Shown in pieces: positions 17,129-26,394 of a DNA stretch of 55,204 bases. The notes beneath the pieces are model-generated. The model had not been told where the DNA came from. It did not search any database and was given only the letters and a program-made list of their open reading frames with translations. Source of the DNA: Sinomicrobium pectinilyticum (lineage in GTDB: Bacteria > Bacteroidota > Bacteroidia > Flavobacteriales > Flavobacteriaceae). The translations under genes and the position numbers were made by a program. Position 1 is the stretch's first letter. Every line of letters starts with the position of its first letter. Location of the stretch: NCBI RefSeq assembly GCF_003725735.1, contig NZ_RJTM01000005.1, positions 1 to 55,204 of the forward strand, given 5' to 3'.

Positions 17129-19858
17129 TTAAAAAAGATCTTTCTTAAATTTCAGGTATTTGTATAATTCGCCAACACCCACTATCAGGGAGGACAATGC
17201 CATCATGATAAGGATATGTGTATAAGGCAGGTCTTCGAATCCCATAAAATCCCTTAGAAATGGTATTTTTATTACCAGGACCTGAAGTATAATCGCCACT
17301 ATGAAGGCTATATTTACCCAATGGTTGCTCAACATCCCTATTTTAAATACGGATAACCGAAGTGAACGCATGTTATAAGCATTAAACAACTGGGTTGTGG
17401 AAACAATAATAAAAGCCCCCGTTCTTGCCATTACTTCTCCCTGGGGCAGATAATACTGAAAACTCAACAAGGTGAGAGTGACCATGACCGCAGATACCAG
17501 GAGGAGATATGGAAGGATATCCCATTTCAGTATCTTTTCGCTTTTTTTTACCGGAGGGTGATGCATACTGTCCCCATGTCCCTGTTCTGTAGCCAGGGCA
17601 ACGTCCATGATACCATCAGTGATCAGGTTGACATACAGGATCTGTGCAGCCGTAAATAACAAAGGCCATCCTATGGACATGCCGAAAATAAAGGCTATTG
17701 CAAAAGCAAAATTAGTGGTCAGTAGAAAATAGCTCGTTATTTTAACATTGTTAAAAACGGTTCTCCCTTCACGGATAGCGTTGACAATACTGCTGAAATT
17801 ATCATCCTGGAGTACGATCTCTGCGGCATCTTTTGCCACATCCGTACCACGCTTTCCCATGGCGATCCCCACGTCCGCGCGTTTCAGGGCGGGGGCGTCA
17901 TTTACCCCGTCCCCGGTCATTGCTATCAGGGTGTCTTTTGTCTGGAGCCTTTCTGCTATACGCAATTTCGTGTCGGGGTTCATCCTGGCGAAAATATTTA
18001 CATTTTCAACGTACCTGTCAAACTTTTCATCTTCTACATCCAGTTCTTTTGTAGTCAGGGAGACCGGGTATTCCCCTTCTTTTTCTTCGCCGGTCAGTAT
18101 CCCTATTTCCCTGGCAATGGCCGTGGCTGTTTTTTTGTGATCGCCGGTAACCATTACTACACGGATTCCTGCTGTTTTGCATTCTTCGATGGCTTCCGGT
18201 ACTCCTTTTGCAGGAGGGTCTATAATCCCGGTAATTCCTACCCATGTCAGGTTTTCTATATCATCATGGGAAAGATCCGCTTTTTTTTCGGTTTTTTTAT
18301 AGCCCAGGGCAAGTACGCGCAGGGCCTGATCTGCATAATTATCCATTTTTTCCCGGATTTCCTTTTTCTTTTCTTTATGCAGTTTTTGCGGTCCTTCCGG
18401 GGTCAGGTATTCCTTGCTTAGTGCCAGTATGCGTTCCGGCGCTCCAATAACAAAAATCTCGGGGCCTTCCCCGGTATCTACCAGTGACGCCCGAAATTTT
18501 TGTTCCGATTTGAAAGGGAGATCATCCAGCAGTTTGTATTGTGTGTAAGGCTCCTTTTCTTTAATCTTTGATTTTTTGCTGAGGACCAGCATGGCAACTT
18601 CAGTAGGATCTCCCGTTACTCCCGGTTCTTCATCATGTTCTTCCGTTTTGTCTTTTTTTCGTCGTGTTATATGCGCGTCGTTGCAGAATGCGGCGATGGC
18701 CGAAAGTTTCCGTTCCACAGGATTTTCTTTTAAATGAAATTCTTCACTATTTTCCGTGAATTTTCCCTCCAATTGGTATCCGGTTCCCGATACGGTTATT
18801 TCTTTTCCGCTGCCGGTGAATATTTTTTTTACTACGAGGATACTCTGGGTGATTGTTCCTGTTTTATCGGCGAGGATTACGGAAACGGACCCCATCATTT
18901 CGGTTGCGGTAAATTCCCTTATTAACGCTTTTTGCTTTGCCATACTGTTAGCTCCTATGGCCAATACAATGGATATGACTGCAGGCAGCCCTTCAGGAAT
19001 GGTAGAGACCAGTACTGCTATAGTGACCAGAAGAATTTCGCGGAATTCATAATCCTGTAGCCAGTATCCCAGGGAAAAAATGATCACTGCAGTGATAATG
19101 GCAATAACCGCCATTTGTTTTCCCAGTAAATTTGTTTTTTTTCTGAAATTGGAATCCTGCATCTCCATTTTATCCATGGATGTTGCTATTTTCCCGATTT
19201 CGGTATTTCCTGCTATGGCTGTGACTACAGCCTTTCCCCGGCCATTAACGACATTCGTGCTTTTCCAGACCATACCAAACCGGTCCCCGATGGCAGCATC
19301 TTCTTCTACGGCATTGGGATTTTTATCGACCGGCATGGATTCGCCGGTTAAAGAAGCTTCGGCGGTACGCAGTTCCTTTGTTTCCAGCAACCGGCCATCT
19401 GCCGGAATGGTGTTTCCTTCTTTCAGTATCACAATATCGCCGGGGACAACGTCTTCAGAGGAAATTTCCCGTTCCTCCCCATCCCGTAAAACAAAAGCGT
19501 GTTTCTGGCCGAGACTTTTGATGGCCTTGATTGCCTTTTCGGCTTTATATTCCTGAGTGAACCCCATAATCGCATTAAAGAGTATCACGGCCACGATTAT
19601 ATAAACGTCAGCCATCTGGTCCGCCCACCAGGCAACTCCGGCGGCAACAAACAAGATCAGTATGAGGAAATCCTTGAACTGCTTAAGGAATAATACCAGG
19701 GGGTTCATACCTCCTTTTTCCTCCAATTTGTTCTTGCCGAATTCTTCCTGTCTCTTCTGTGCTTCTTCAGAAGAAAGGCCTTCGGGTTTTCCCGAAACTT
19801 TCTCCAGGGCTTCCTTACTGCTTATACTGTGATATGGGTGTTTTTGATCTATGTCCAT
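17129..19858 (-). CDS. P-type cation ATPase, P2/SERCA-like (paralogue 1)
   Basis: A 909-aa ion pump with an N-terminal cation_ATPase_N region (HSISSKEALEKVSGKPEGLSS). It carries LTGESMPVDKNP in the actuator domain, IPEGLPAVISIVLAIG in M4, the phosphorylation site DKTGTITQS, a KGVPEA/MVTGDHKKTA hinge, TGDGVNDAPALK, and a C-terminal transport domain with YVNLITDG in M6. By eye, the SERCA M5 acid (E771) is replaced: the segment aligned to SNVGE reads TNFAF. The M6 Asn and Asp are kept. So it is P2-type, but the ion may not be Ca2+. The gene is 25 bp downstream of ppsA, so the two are probably co-transcribed. Mycobacterial CtpF belongs to this broad family. Confidence 0.92.
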   Translation of the reverse strand: MDIDQKHPYHSISSKEALEKVSGKPEGLSSEEAQKRQEEFGKNKLEEKGGMNPLVLFLKQFKDFLILILFVAAGVAWWADQMADVYIIVAVILFNAIMGFTQEYKAEKAIKAIKSLGQKHAFVLRDGEEREISSEDVVPGDIVILKEGNTIPADGRLLETKELRTAEASLTGESMPVDKNPNAVEEDAAIGDRFGMVWKSTNVVNGRGKAVVTAIAGNTEIGKIATSMDKMEMQDSNFRKKTNLLGKQMAVIAIITAVIIFSLGYWLQDYEFREILLVTIAVLVSTIPEGLPAVISIVLAIGANSMAKQKALIREFTATEMMGSVSVILADKTGTITQSILVVKKIFTGSGKEITVSGTGYQLEGKFTENSEEFHLKENPVERKLSAIAAFCNDAHITRRKKDKTEEHDEEPGVTGDPTEVAMLVLSKKSKIKEKEPYTQYKLLDDLPFKSEQKFRASLVDTGEGPEIFVIGAPERILALSKEYLTPEGPQKLHKEKKKEIREKMDNYADQALRVLALGYKKTEKKADLSHDDIENLTWVGITGIIDPPAKGVPEAIEECKTAGIRVVMVTGDHKKTATAIAREIGILTGEEKEGEYPVSLTTKELDVEDEKFDRYVENVNIFARMNPDTKLRIAERLQTKDTLIAMTGDGVNDAPALKRADVGIAMGKRGTDVAKDAAEIVLQDDNFSSIVNAIREGRTVFNNVKITSYFLLTTNFAFAIAFIFGMSIGWPLLFTAAQILYVNLITDGIMDVALATEQGHGDSMHHPPVKKSEKILKWDILPYLLLVSAVMVTLTLLSFQYYLPQGEVMARTGAFIIVSTTQLFNAYNMRSLRLSVFKIGMLSNHWVNIAFIVAIILQVLVIKIPFLRDFMGFEDLPYTHILIMMALSSLIVGVGELYKYLKFKKDLF

Positions 19859-19883
19859 AGGAATTGTTTTTCCCGGTCCGTAC

Positions 19884-22268
19884 TCAATGTTTTTTCTCGG
19901 CTTTCAGAATATTGGTGATCCCTTTTGCCACAGCATCCGGATTAAAGGAAATACTATCGATCCCCTGTTCTACAAGAAACCTGGCGAAGCCGGGAAGGTC
20001 ACTGGGTGCTTGCCCGCATAAACCTATTTTCCGGTCTTTCTTTTTAGCCTGCTCAATGGCCATACGTATGATTTGTTTGGAAGAGGGATTGGTTTCGTCA
20101 AACAGATAGCTTACCTGTGCCGAATCCCGGTCCAGACCCAGTGTAAGTTGGGTAAGGTCATTGGAACCGATGGAAAAACCGTCAAAAATTTCGGCAAATT
20201 TTTCTGCCTGGAACACGTTGGAAGGAATTTCGCACATGACATAGATCTGCAGGTCATTCCACCCCTGTTTTAAACCGAAATCACCCATGAGATGTACCAC
20301 TTTTTCTCCTTCTTCCGGGGTGCGGCAGAAAGGTATCATCAGTTTTACATTGGTAAATCCCATCTCATCCCTTACAATTTTCATGGCTTCACATTCCATT
20401 TCAAACCCATCTTTGTATTCATCGCTATAGTACCTGGAAGCACCTCTGAAACCGAGCATGGGATTTTCTTCGTCGGGTTCGAATTCTTTTCCGCCGATCA
20501 GGTTCGCATATTCGTTTGATTTAAAATCACTCATTCTTACAATGACATCACGAGGATAGAAAGCGGCCGCAATAGTGGCGACCCCCTCTGCTAATTTTTC
20601 AATGAAGAAAAGCTCTTTTTTTTCATAGGAAGCCGTTAACCCGGAGATTGTTTGCCGGGCTTTCCTGTCTTTCAGTTTATCAAAATACCGCAGTGCAAGC
20701 GGATGGATCTGTATAGCGTTGTTTATTACGAATTCCAGACGCATTAAGCCAACACCTTTCACGGGATAATTACTGTAATTAAAAGCCGTGTCCGGATCGG
20801 CCAATATCAACATGACTTCGGTTTGAGGCTGTTCATAACTTCCGAAATCGATATCTTCTTCTTCCCACTCCAGAAATCCTTCAAATACATTCCCCACATC
20901 TCCCCCGGCACAGGATACGGTAATTTCCTGCCCGTCTTCGATGGCTTTTGTTGCATTTTCGGTACCAACAACCGCCACGGCGCCCAGTTCGCGGGCTACA
21001 ATGGCCGCATGGCTTGTGCGTCCGCCACTGTTGGTAATAATAGCCGATGCCTTTTTCATCACATTGTCCCAATCGGGATTGGTGATTTCAGTTACTAAAA
21101 CATCTCCTTCCTGTAGTTTGTCGGACTCATCGGGAGAGTTTAAGATACGGCTTATGCCTTTTGTTATCTTATCTCCGATCCCGGTACCGGAGGTAATGAT
21201 CTTTCCTTCCTTTTTTAAATGGTACTCTTTGATCCTGGTTTTGTCTTTTCCGGAGTGCACTGTTTCGGGCCTGGCCTGTACAATGTATAAATTACCGTTC
21301 TCTCCGTCTTTGGCCCACTCAATATCCATAGCACGTTTATAATGTTCTTCGATTTCCAGGGACCACACGGCAAGCCGTATTACTTCCTCGTCAGTAAGAA
21401 CATATTGTTTTTGTTTCTCCGGAGGTGTTTTTTTGTTTGTTGTCGTGGTGTCGTTTTTTTTCTTTCCGCTGGCATAGATCATGGATTTTTCTTTGGTCCC
21501 CAGTTTTTTGGAAATAATGGAACGCATTCCTTTTTTTAAAGCGGGTTTGAAAATATGGAATTCATCTGCGTTAACGGCTCCCTGGACCACATTATCGCCG
21601 AGGCCCCATGACCCTGTAAGAAAAATCACTTTTTCATAACCGCTGTCCGGTAGAATGGTGAAAATAACTCCCGCTGAAGCTTTGTCTGAACGGACCATTT
21701 TTTGTACCCCGGCCGACAAGGCTACTTTCATGTGGTCAAAACCATTGTGTTCCCGGTAACGGATGGCACGGTCAGTAAAAAGTGAAGCAAAACATTTTTT
21801 ACAGGCTTCAAGGGTTTGCTCCGGGCCCTGAATATTCATAAAGGAATCGTGCTGGCCCGCAAATGAAGCTTCGGGGAGATCCTCGGCGGTGGCACTGCTT
21901 CTTACCGCTACGCTGGTAAGGGAGTCTTCTCTTTTCTCCAGTTGTCCGTAAGCTTCTTTTATTTTTGCTGCGAGTTCTTCGGGAAATTCCCCTCGCATGA
22001 TTTCTTCCCTGATCTTTTTTCCCGTCTCGGAAAGATTTTTAAAATCTTTTTTGTCCAGTTTATCGAGTGAAGCGGTTAGTTTTTCTCTTAAATTATTGTG
22101 TTCCAGGTAATCCCGGTACGCTCTGGCCGTAGTGGCAAACCCGTCCGGGATACGGATACCTTTTGGGTTCAATTGGTTTATCATTTCCCCCAGCGAGGCA
22201 TTTTTACCTCCGACTTCTGCCGTATCCTCGCTACTCAGATCTTTAAAAAAACGAATATATGGGTCCAT
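19884..22268 (-). CDS. ppsA: Phosphoenolpyruvate synthase
   Basis: A 794-aa enzyme that makes PEP from pyruvate and ATP (pyruvate, water dikinase), the gluconeogenic bypass of pyruvate kinase. The N-terminal ATP-grasp domain begins VGGKNASLGEMI and includes RSSATAEDLPEASFAGQHDS. The phosphohistidine domain has GGRTSHAAIVARELG with the catalytic His. The C-terminal TIM barrel has ENPMLGFRGASRYY and the active-site Cys region GLCGQAPSD. Length is right for PpsA (E. coli 792 aa). It starts a second minus-strand group (ppsA, ATPase, HAD) after a 384-bp gap, so it probably has its own promoter. A Lys/Asn/Thr-rich insertion with several consecutive Thr (GKKKNDTTTTNKKTPPEK) near residue 275 lies outside the motifs. 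Confidence 0.95.
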   Translation of the reverse strand: MDPYIRFFKDLSSEDTAEVGGKNASLGEMINQLNPKGIRIPDGFATTARAYRDYLEHNNLREKLTASLDKLDKKDFKNLSETGKKIREEIMRGEFPEELAAKIKEAYGQLEKREDSLTSVAVRSSATAEDLPEASFAGQHDSFMNIQGPEQTLEACKKCFASLFTDRAIRYREHNGFDHMKVALSAGVQKMVRSDKASAGVIFTILPDSGYEKVIFLTGSWGLGDNVVQGAVNADEFHIFKPALKKGMRSIISKKLGTKEKSMIYASGKKKNDTTTTNKKTPPEKQKQYVLTDEEVIRLAVWSLEIEEHYKRAMDIEWAKDGENGNLYIVQARPETVHSGKDKTRIKEYHLKKEGKIITSGTGIGDKITKGISRILNSPDESDKLQEGDVLVTEITNPDWDNVMKKASAIITNSGGRTSHAAIVARELGAVAVVGTENATKAIEDGQEITVSCAGGDVGNVFEGFLEWEEEDIDFGSYEQPQTEVMLILADPDTAFNYSNYPVKGVGLMRLEFVINNAIQIHPLALRYFDKLKDRKARQTISGLTASYEKKELFFIEKLAEGVATIAAAFYPRDVIVRMSDFKSNEYANLIGGKEFEPDEENPMLGFRGASRYYSDEYKDGFEMECEAMKIVRDEMGFTNVKLMIPFCRTPEEGEKVVHLMGDFGLKQGWNDLQIYVMCEIPSNVFQAEKFAEIFDGFSIGSNDLTQLTLGLDRDSAQVSYLFDETNPSSKQIIRMAIEQAKKKDRKIGLCGQAPSDLPGFARFLVEQGIDSISFNPDAVAKGITNILKAEKKH

Positions 22269-22652
22269 CAGTTCATGATTTTAGCGGTTAGACATATCTT
22301 TAATTTAAAAAGATTAACTGTAATAGACTCCTTATGATTTGTTAAAAGTCAGCCTGAATATATTAAAGTTCAGTGTTGTACTAAAGTGGAAGAACGGCTG
22401 GTAAATTTTTTTGGACCCGAAGTGGAAAAGGTATGGATGTTGCGGTGCTTTTCTCAGAATATTTTTCCATAATTTCAGGTGATTTTACAGGAAGAAGGGA
22501 AGGACTTGATTTTTTCGCGATTTTGTTAGTACTCCTCCTGAAGTTACAGGAAACCTTCTCCTGCGAATAAAACCGATCTATTTCGGAACCCTATGTTGCA
22601 ACAGCTCTGATTGAATGGGAGCCATCGGGGGGCAGAGGAGGAGTTGGCCGGG
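22269..22652. other. 384-bp gap between pfkB and ppsA
   Basis: There is no convincing gene on either strand. It lies upstream of ppsA on the minus strand, so it should hold that promoter, but I see no clean TAnnTTTG with a TTG partner. No strong hairpin with a T-run was seen. Confidence 0.5.
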
Positions 22653-23597
22653 TCATTTATCTGTGGTTTCTTTTTCTTTTAACCACCGGAATATTTTTTC
22701 CACATCCTTTTTCCGGCATAATTCGGTGCCGGGTGTCATGGTTGCAGCCGTACCTGCGGCGACCCCCCATTTTACTGCATCCTGGAGGTCATCGCCACGG
22801 GAAAGGGACAAAACGATTCCTGCTACCATGGAGTCTCCCGCACCTACAGTACTCTCCTGTTTTACGGTAGGAGGGACCACATAATTAATGGTGGTTTCAG
22901 TAACTACCATGGCTCCCCGTGCGCCAAGGGAAACGATCAGGGTTTCCGCTTTACCTTCGCTTATTATCTTTTTTGCGATCTCTTCCTGCTCCAATCCTGA
23001 TATTGTCTTTTTTCCCGCCAGGGTACTTAACTCCGCCAGATTAGGTTTCATTATACATACCCCCATTTCCGCGGCTTTTATTAAAGCCTGCCCCGAAGTA
23101 TCTACTACACATTTGATATTTTTGTTTTTCGCGATTTCAGCGATTGTTCCGTAGAAATCATCCGGAACACCCGGAGGTAAACTACCACTGGCAACAAGGT
23201 ATTTTATTTCACCTGGCAGCCTGTGTACCGCATCAATACATTTCCGGAGTTCTTCCTGGTCCAAATTTCCCCCGGGCATCCCAAACCTGTACTGGTTTCC
23301 GGTGGTTTTTTCCATGACCATCAAATTTTCCCGGGTGGGGTTTTCCACATGAATCCGGTACTGGTCTGTTCTTTCCTGTTTAAGTAATTCTTCTATTTTA
23401 TTGCCTGCCGGGCCACCGGCCGCATAAATAGCCAGTGATTCGCCCCCGAGAATATGTATGGCCCTGGAAACATTGATCCCGCCACCGCCGGGTTCATAAT
23501 TCGGTTCTTCACATCTCAGCTTTTTTTCCGGCTGAAGTTTATCTATGGAAGTACTTTTGTCAAGGGCCGGGTTAAGAGTTAAAGTCGCTATATTCAT
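22653..23597 (-). CDS. pfkB: 6-phosphofructokinase II, PfkB family
   Basis: A 314-aa ribokinase-fold sugar kinase. The N-terminus MNIATLTLNPALDKSTSIDKLQ and the EPGGGGINVSRAIHILGG motif are the hallmark of E. coli Pfk-2. The C-terminal signature GAGDSMVAGIVLSL contains the catalytic Asp and the anion hole. It probably phosphorylates fructose 6-phosphate with ATP. 1-Phosphofructokinase or tagatose-6-P kinase are alternatives within the family, but no PTS or tagatose genes are nearby. It is 75 bp downstream of the P-type ATPase gene and last in the trehalose-side operon. The nearby ppsA performs the opposing gluconeogenic step further down glycolysis. Confidence 0.9.
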   Translation of the reverse strand: MNIATLTLNPALDKSTSIDKLQPEKKLRCEEPNYEPGGGGINVSRAIHILGGESLAIYAAGGPAGNKIEELLKQERTDQYRIHVENPTRENLMVMEKTTGNQYRFGMPGGNLDQEELRKCIDAVHRLPGEIKYLVASGSLPPGVPDDFYGTIAEIAKNKNIKCVVDTSGQALIKAAEMGVCIMKPNLAELSTLAGKKTISGLEQEEIAKKIISEGKAETLIVSLGARGAMVVTETTINYVVPPTVKQESTVGAGDSMVAGIVLSLSRGDDLQDAVKWGVAAGTAATMTPGTELCRKKDVEKIFRWLKEKETTDK

Positions 23598-23672
23598 TAT
23601 TCGGGTTTTTATAAATTGTCTGTTTTACGGTCTTTAAAGGTTTTTACCGGGAATGCTGTTCCTGTTTGAATT

Positions 23673-26372
23673 TCAAAAGTTTTTTCTCATGAGTTTTCCG
23701 GCTTGTATGATGAGCAAAGGCAGCAGACTGGTGATAATAATAAGTCCCCAGATACGCGGTTCCAGTTTCCGCAAAGAAAGGACATCCGCAATCGCCGGAA
23801 TAAAATAGGCTGCTATGAGTATCGAAAAGCACAGTCCCAGGGCCATCCAGATATAATTGTTCCTTGTCACCTGGTTGTTCAGAATATGTTCGTCAGCTTC
23901 TCTCATATTGAATACATGGAGCAACTGCGCGAATGCCAGGCTGAAAAAGGCAATGTTATTTGTTATTTCTTCAGGTTGGTCCCAAACAAAATGGGCAAAG
24001 AAATAGGCTCCCGAAATGCATATTGTAAATATCACGCCATAAAGGGCAATCCGGGCCCAGTTTTTTTTGGTGAGAATAGGTTCTTCGGGATCCTTGGGAG
24101 GTTTTTTCATAATTCCCGGATTTCCTTCTCCGACTCCCAAAGCCAATGCGGGAAAAACATCGGACAGCAGATTGAGAAAAAGCAGTTGTAACGGGAGTAA
24201 AGGCAGGGTGAACAAGGTAAAACTTATCAAGGCGATTATCAGTATTTCACTCAGGTGATAAGAGAGCTGGTAAATAATGAACTTCCTTATATTACCAAAG
24301 ATGATACGTCCCTGTTCAATGGCTTTCACAATGGAACCGAAAGCGTCATCTTTTAATACCATATCAGATACTTCCTGAGCAACCTGCGTTCCTCGTTTTC
24401 CCATGGCTATCCCTATATTGGCCCTTTTAAGTGCGGGGGCATCGTTTATGCCATCGCCCGTCATCCCCACTATTTCTCCGTTTTTTTGAAAGTGTTTGAT
24501 AAGTTCCAGTTTCTGGGCAGGGTCCACTCTGGAAAATATACTGCCCGTGAATAATCGGGAATCGTCTTCTTTTTCCAGTTCTTCGCCGAGTTTTTGTCCG
24601 GAAAGCACTCCATTCCCGCTTTTCTCCTCCCGGTCATATAAGCCTACCTGCTCTCCGACATTTTTAGCGGTTCCGGGATGGTCTCCGGTAACCATCATTA
24701 CTTTGATCCCCGCATTTTTACAGGTATTGATGGCGTCGGCAACTTCTTTCCGGGGAGGGTCAATAAAACCTATCAAACCGGCAAAAACCATTCCGCGGAT
24801 AAAGTCTTCGGCTTCTTCTCCTTCCGGAAGAATATCAGTGTTCCTATAAGAAAATGCCAGTACACGGAACCCTTCTTCGGACAATTCGTCATTTTTTTTG
24901 TGCCAGTACTCTTTTTCTTTATCCGTAAAGTCTTTTACTTCTTCGCCGGTCAGTATTTTATCCGAGCGATCGAAAATGGCATGTGCAGCACCCTTAGCGG
25001 CTACATAAAACCCTTCATTTTCCCGGTATACGGCCCCCATTACCATCGTGCCGGAATCGAACGGATCGTGTAATTTTCTTTCCAGACCACGGATTTTCCG
25101 GTAGAGGTCAGGATTAAGCTTTTGAGTAAAGTCCAGTAAAGCGATCTCCAGCGGGTCTCCTTCTCCTTTTTCGTTTTCCCCTTCTTCCAGGCGTGCATCA
25201 TTTGCCAGTGCCGAAATTTTGAAAACGTGAAGAAAATTTTCATTTTTTTCCGGGTCCTGCTGTTCTTGTATAGTGGGTTTGGCATTTTGCCATTCGGCCT
25301 TCATTCTCAGATCCCCGGGCAGATATAAGGTGCTTACGGTAAGTTGGTTCATTGTGAGGGTGCCGGTCTTGTCGGTGAAAATAATCCCGGTTTCCCCTAA
25401 CGTTTCCACAGCTTCCAGTTTTTTTACGATCACGTTTTTTTTCGCCAGGCGAAGCATTCCCCTTGCCAGGGCTATACTTGCCACAATAGGCAGGCCTTCG
25501 GGAATGGCCGCAATTGTCCAGGCAATGGAAGTCTGGATCAGCGAATAGTGTTCTTCTCCGGCGATCCACCCTATGACCAGAAAAACAACGGCCAATCCTA
25601 TAGTGATGTAAATAAGGTTTTTGACCAGTTTGTTTAGTTTCTTATTTAACGGTATCTCATCTTTTTTTTCTTCTCCTACCATCGCCGAAATGCTGCCCAG
25701 TACGGTTTGCATCCCTGTAGCGTAAACGACGGCTTTTCCCGTGCCGCCGCTTACTGCTGTTCCTTTATACAGGATATTGTTTCTGTCAGCTACGGGTTTT
25801 TCTTCCATTAGAGCAGCAGAAGATTTCTTTACCGGAACCGATTCGCCGGTTAAGGGAGATTCATCCACTTCCAGTTCATTCTTTTCCAGTATGCGTGCAT
25901 CGGCGGCGATAAGATCACCGGCTTCCACGATCAGGATATCACCGGGAACTATTTTTTCGGCATCTATTTTTTCTTCTTTGCCATTTCGTAATACCCGCGC
26001 CTCTATTCTATCCAGTTCCTTCAGGGTCTTCATGGATTTCTGGGCTTTGTATTCCATCCAGAAACCAATTCCCGTATTTATGAGCAATACAATAACTATG
26101 GTAATCCCCTCGGCAATATCGCCAAAAATGAACGCCAGTACGGATGCAGCGGATAAAAGGTAAATTACGGGATTGTTTATCTGAGAGAGGAGAATTTTCC
26201 AGATGCTGTTATCTTCTTGTTTCTCGAGGATATTCCTGCCGTATTTACGAAACCTCTCTTCAATATCCTTGTCGGTTAATCCCTTATTTGAATCTACGGA
26301 AACCGCTTCTAGCACTTCCTCCGCAGACTTTAAATAGACATTTTCGATATGTGTACCTGTTCCATTCTGCAT
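23673..26372 (-). CDS. P-type cation ATPase, P2/SERCA-like (paralogue 2)
   Basis: An 899-aa pump with the complete P-type set: LTGESVPVKKS in the actuator domain, IPEGLPIVASIALARG in M4, DKTGTLTMNQLTV at the phosphorylation site, MVTGDHPGTAKNVG, TGDGINDAPALKRANIGIAMG, and LFLNLLSDVFPALALG in M6. By eye it keeps the M5 Glu of Ca2+ pumps (YHLSE) but has His where SERCA has Asn768, unlike paralogue 1, which keeps the Asn and loses the Glu. It lies 22 bp after GH65 and 75 bp before pfkB, inside one operon. It is the closer analogue of DosR-regulated CtpF by position next to otsB1-like and pfkB genes. The ion is unproven. Confidence 0.92.
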   Translation of the reverse strand: MQNGTGTHIENVYLKSAEEVLEAVSVDSNKGLTDKDIEERFRKYGRNILEKQEDNSIWKILLSQINNPVIYLLSAASVLAFIFGDIAEGITIVIVLLINTGIGFWMEYKAQKSMKTLKELDRIEARVLRNGKEEKIDAEKIVPGDILIVEAGDLIAADARILEKNELEVDESPLTGESVPVKKSSAALMEEKPVADRNNILYKGTAVSGGTGKAVVYATGMQTVLGSISAMVGEEKKDEIPLNKKLNKLVKNLIYITIGLAVVFLVIGWIAGEEHYSLIQTSIAWTIAAIPEGLPIVASIALARGMLRLAKKNVIVKKLEAVETLGETGIIFTDKTGTLTMNQLTVSTLYLPGDLRMKAEWQNAKPTIQEQQDPEKNENFLHVFKISALANDARLEEGENEKGEGDPLEIALLDFTQKLNPDLYRKIRGLERKLHDPFDSGTMVMGAVYRENEGFYVAAKGAAHAIFDRSDKILTGEEVKDFTDKEKEYWHKKNDELSEEGFRVLAFSYRNTDILPEGEEAEDFIRGMVFAGLIGFIDPPRKEVADAINTCKNAGIKVMMVTGDHPGTAKNVGEQVGLYDREEKSGNGVLSGQKLGEELEKEDDSRLFTGSIFSRVDPAQKLELIKHFQKNGEIVGMTGDGINDAPALKRANIGIAMGKRGTQVAQEVSDMVLKDDAFGSIVKAIEQGRIIFGNIRKFIIYQLSYHLSEILIIALISFTLFTLPLLPLQLLFLNLLSDVFPALALGVGEGNPGIMKKPPKDPEEPILTKKNWARIALYGVIFTICISGAYFFAHFVWDQPEEITNNIAFFSLAFAQLLHVFNMREADEHILNNQVTRNNYIWMALGLCFSILIAAYFIPAIADVLSLRKLEPRIWGLIIITSLLPLLIIQAGKLMRKNF

Positions 26373-26394
26373 TGCGAGGTCATATATTTAAGAA

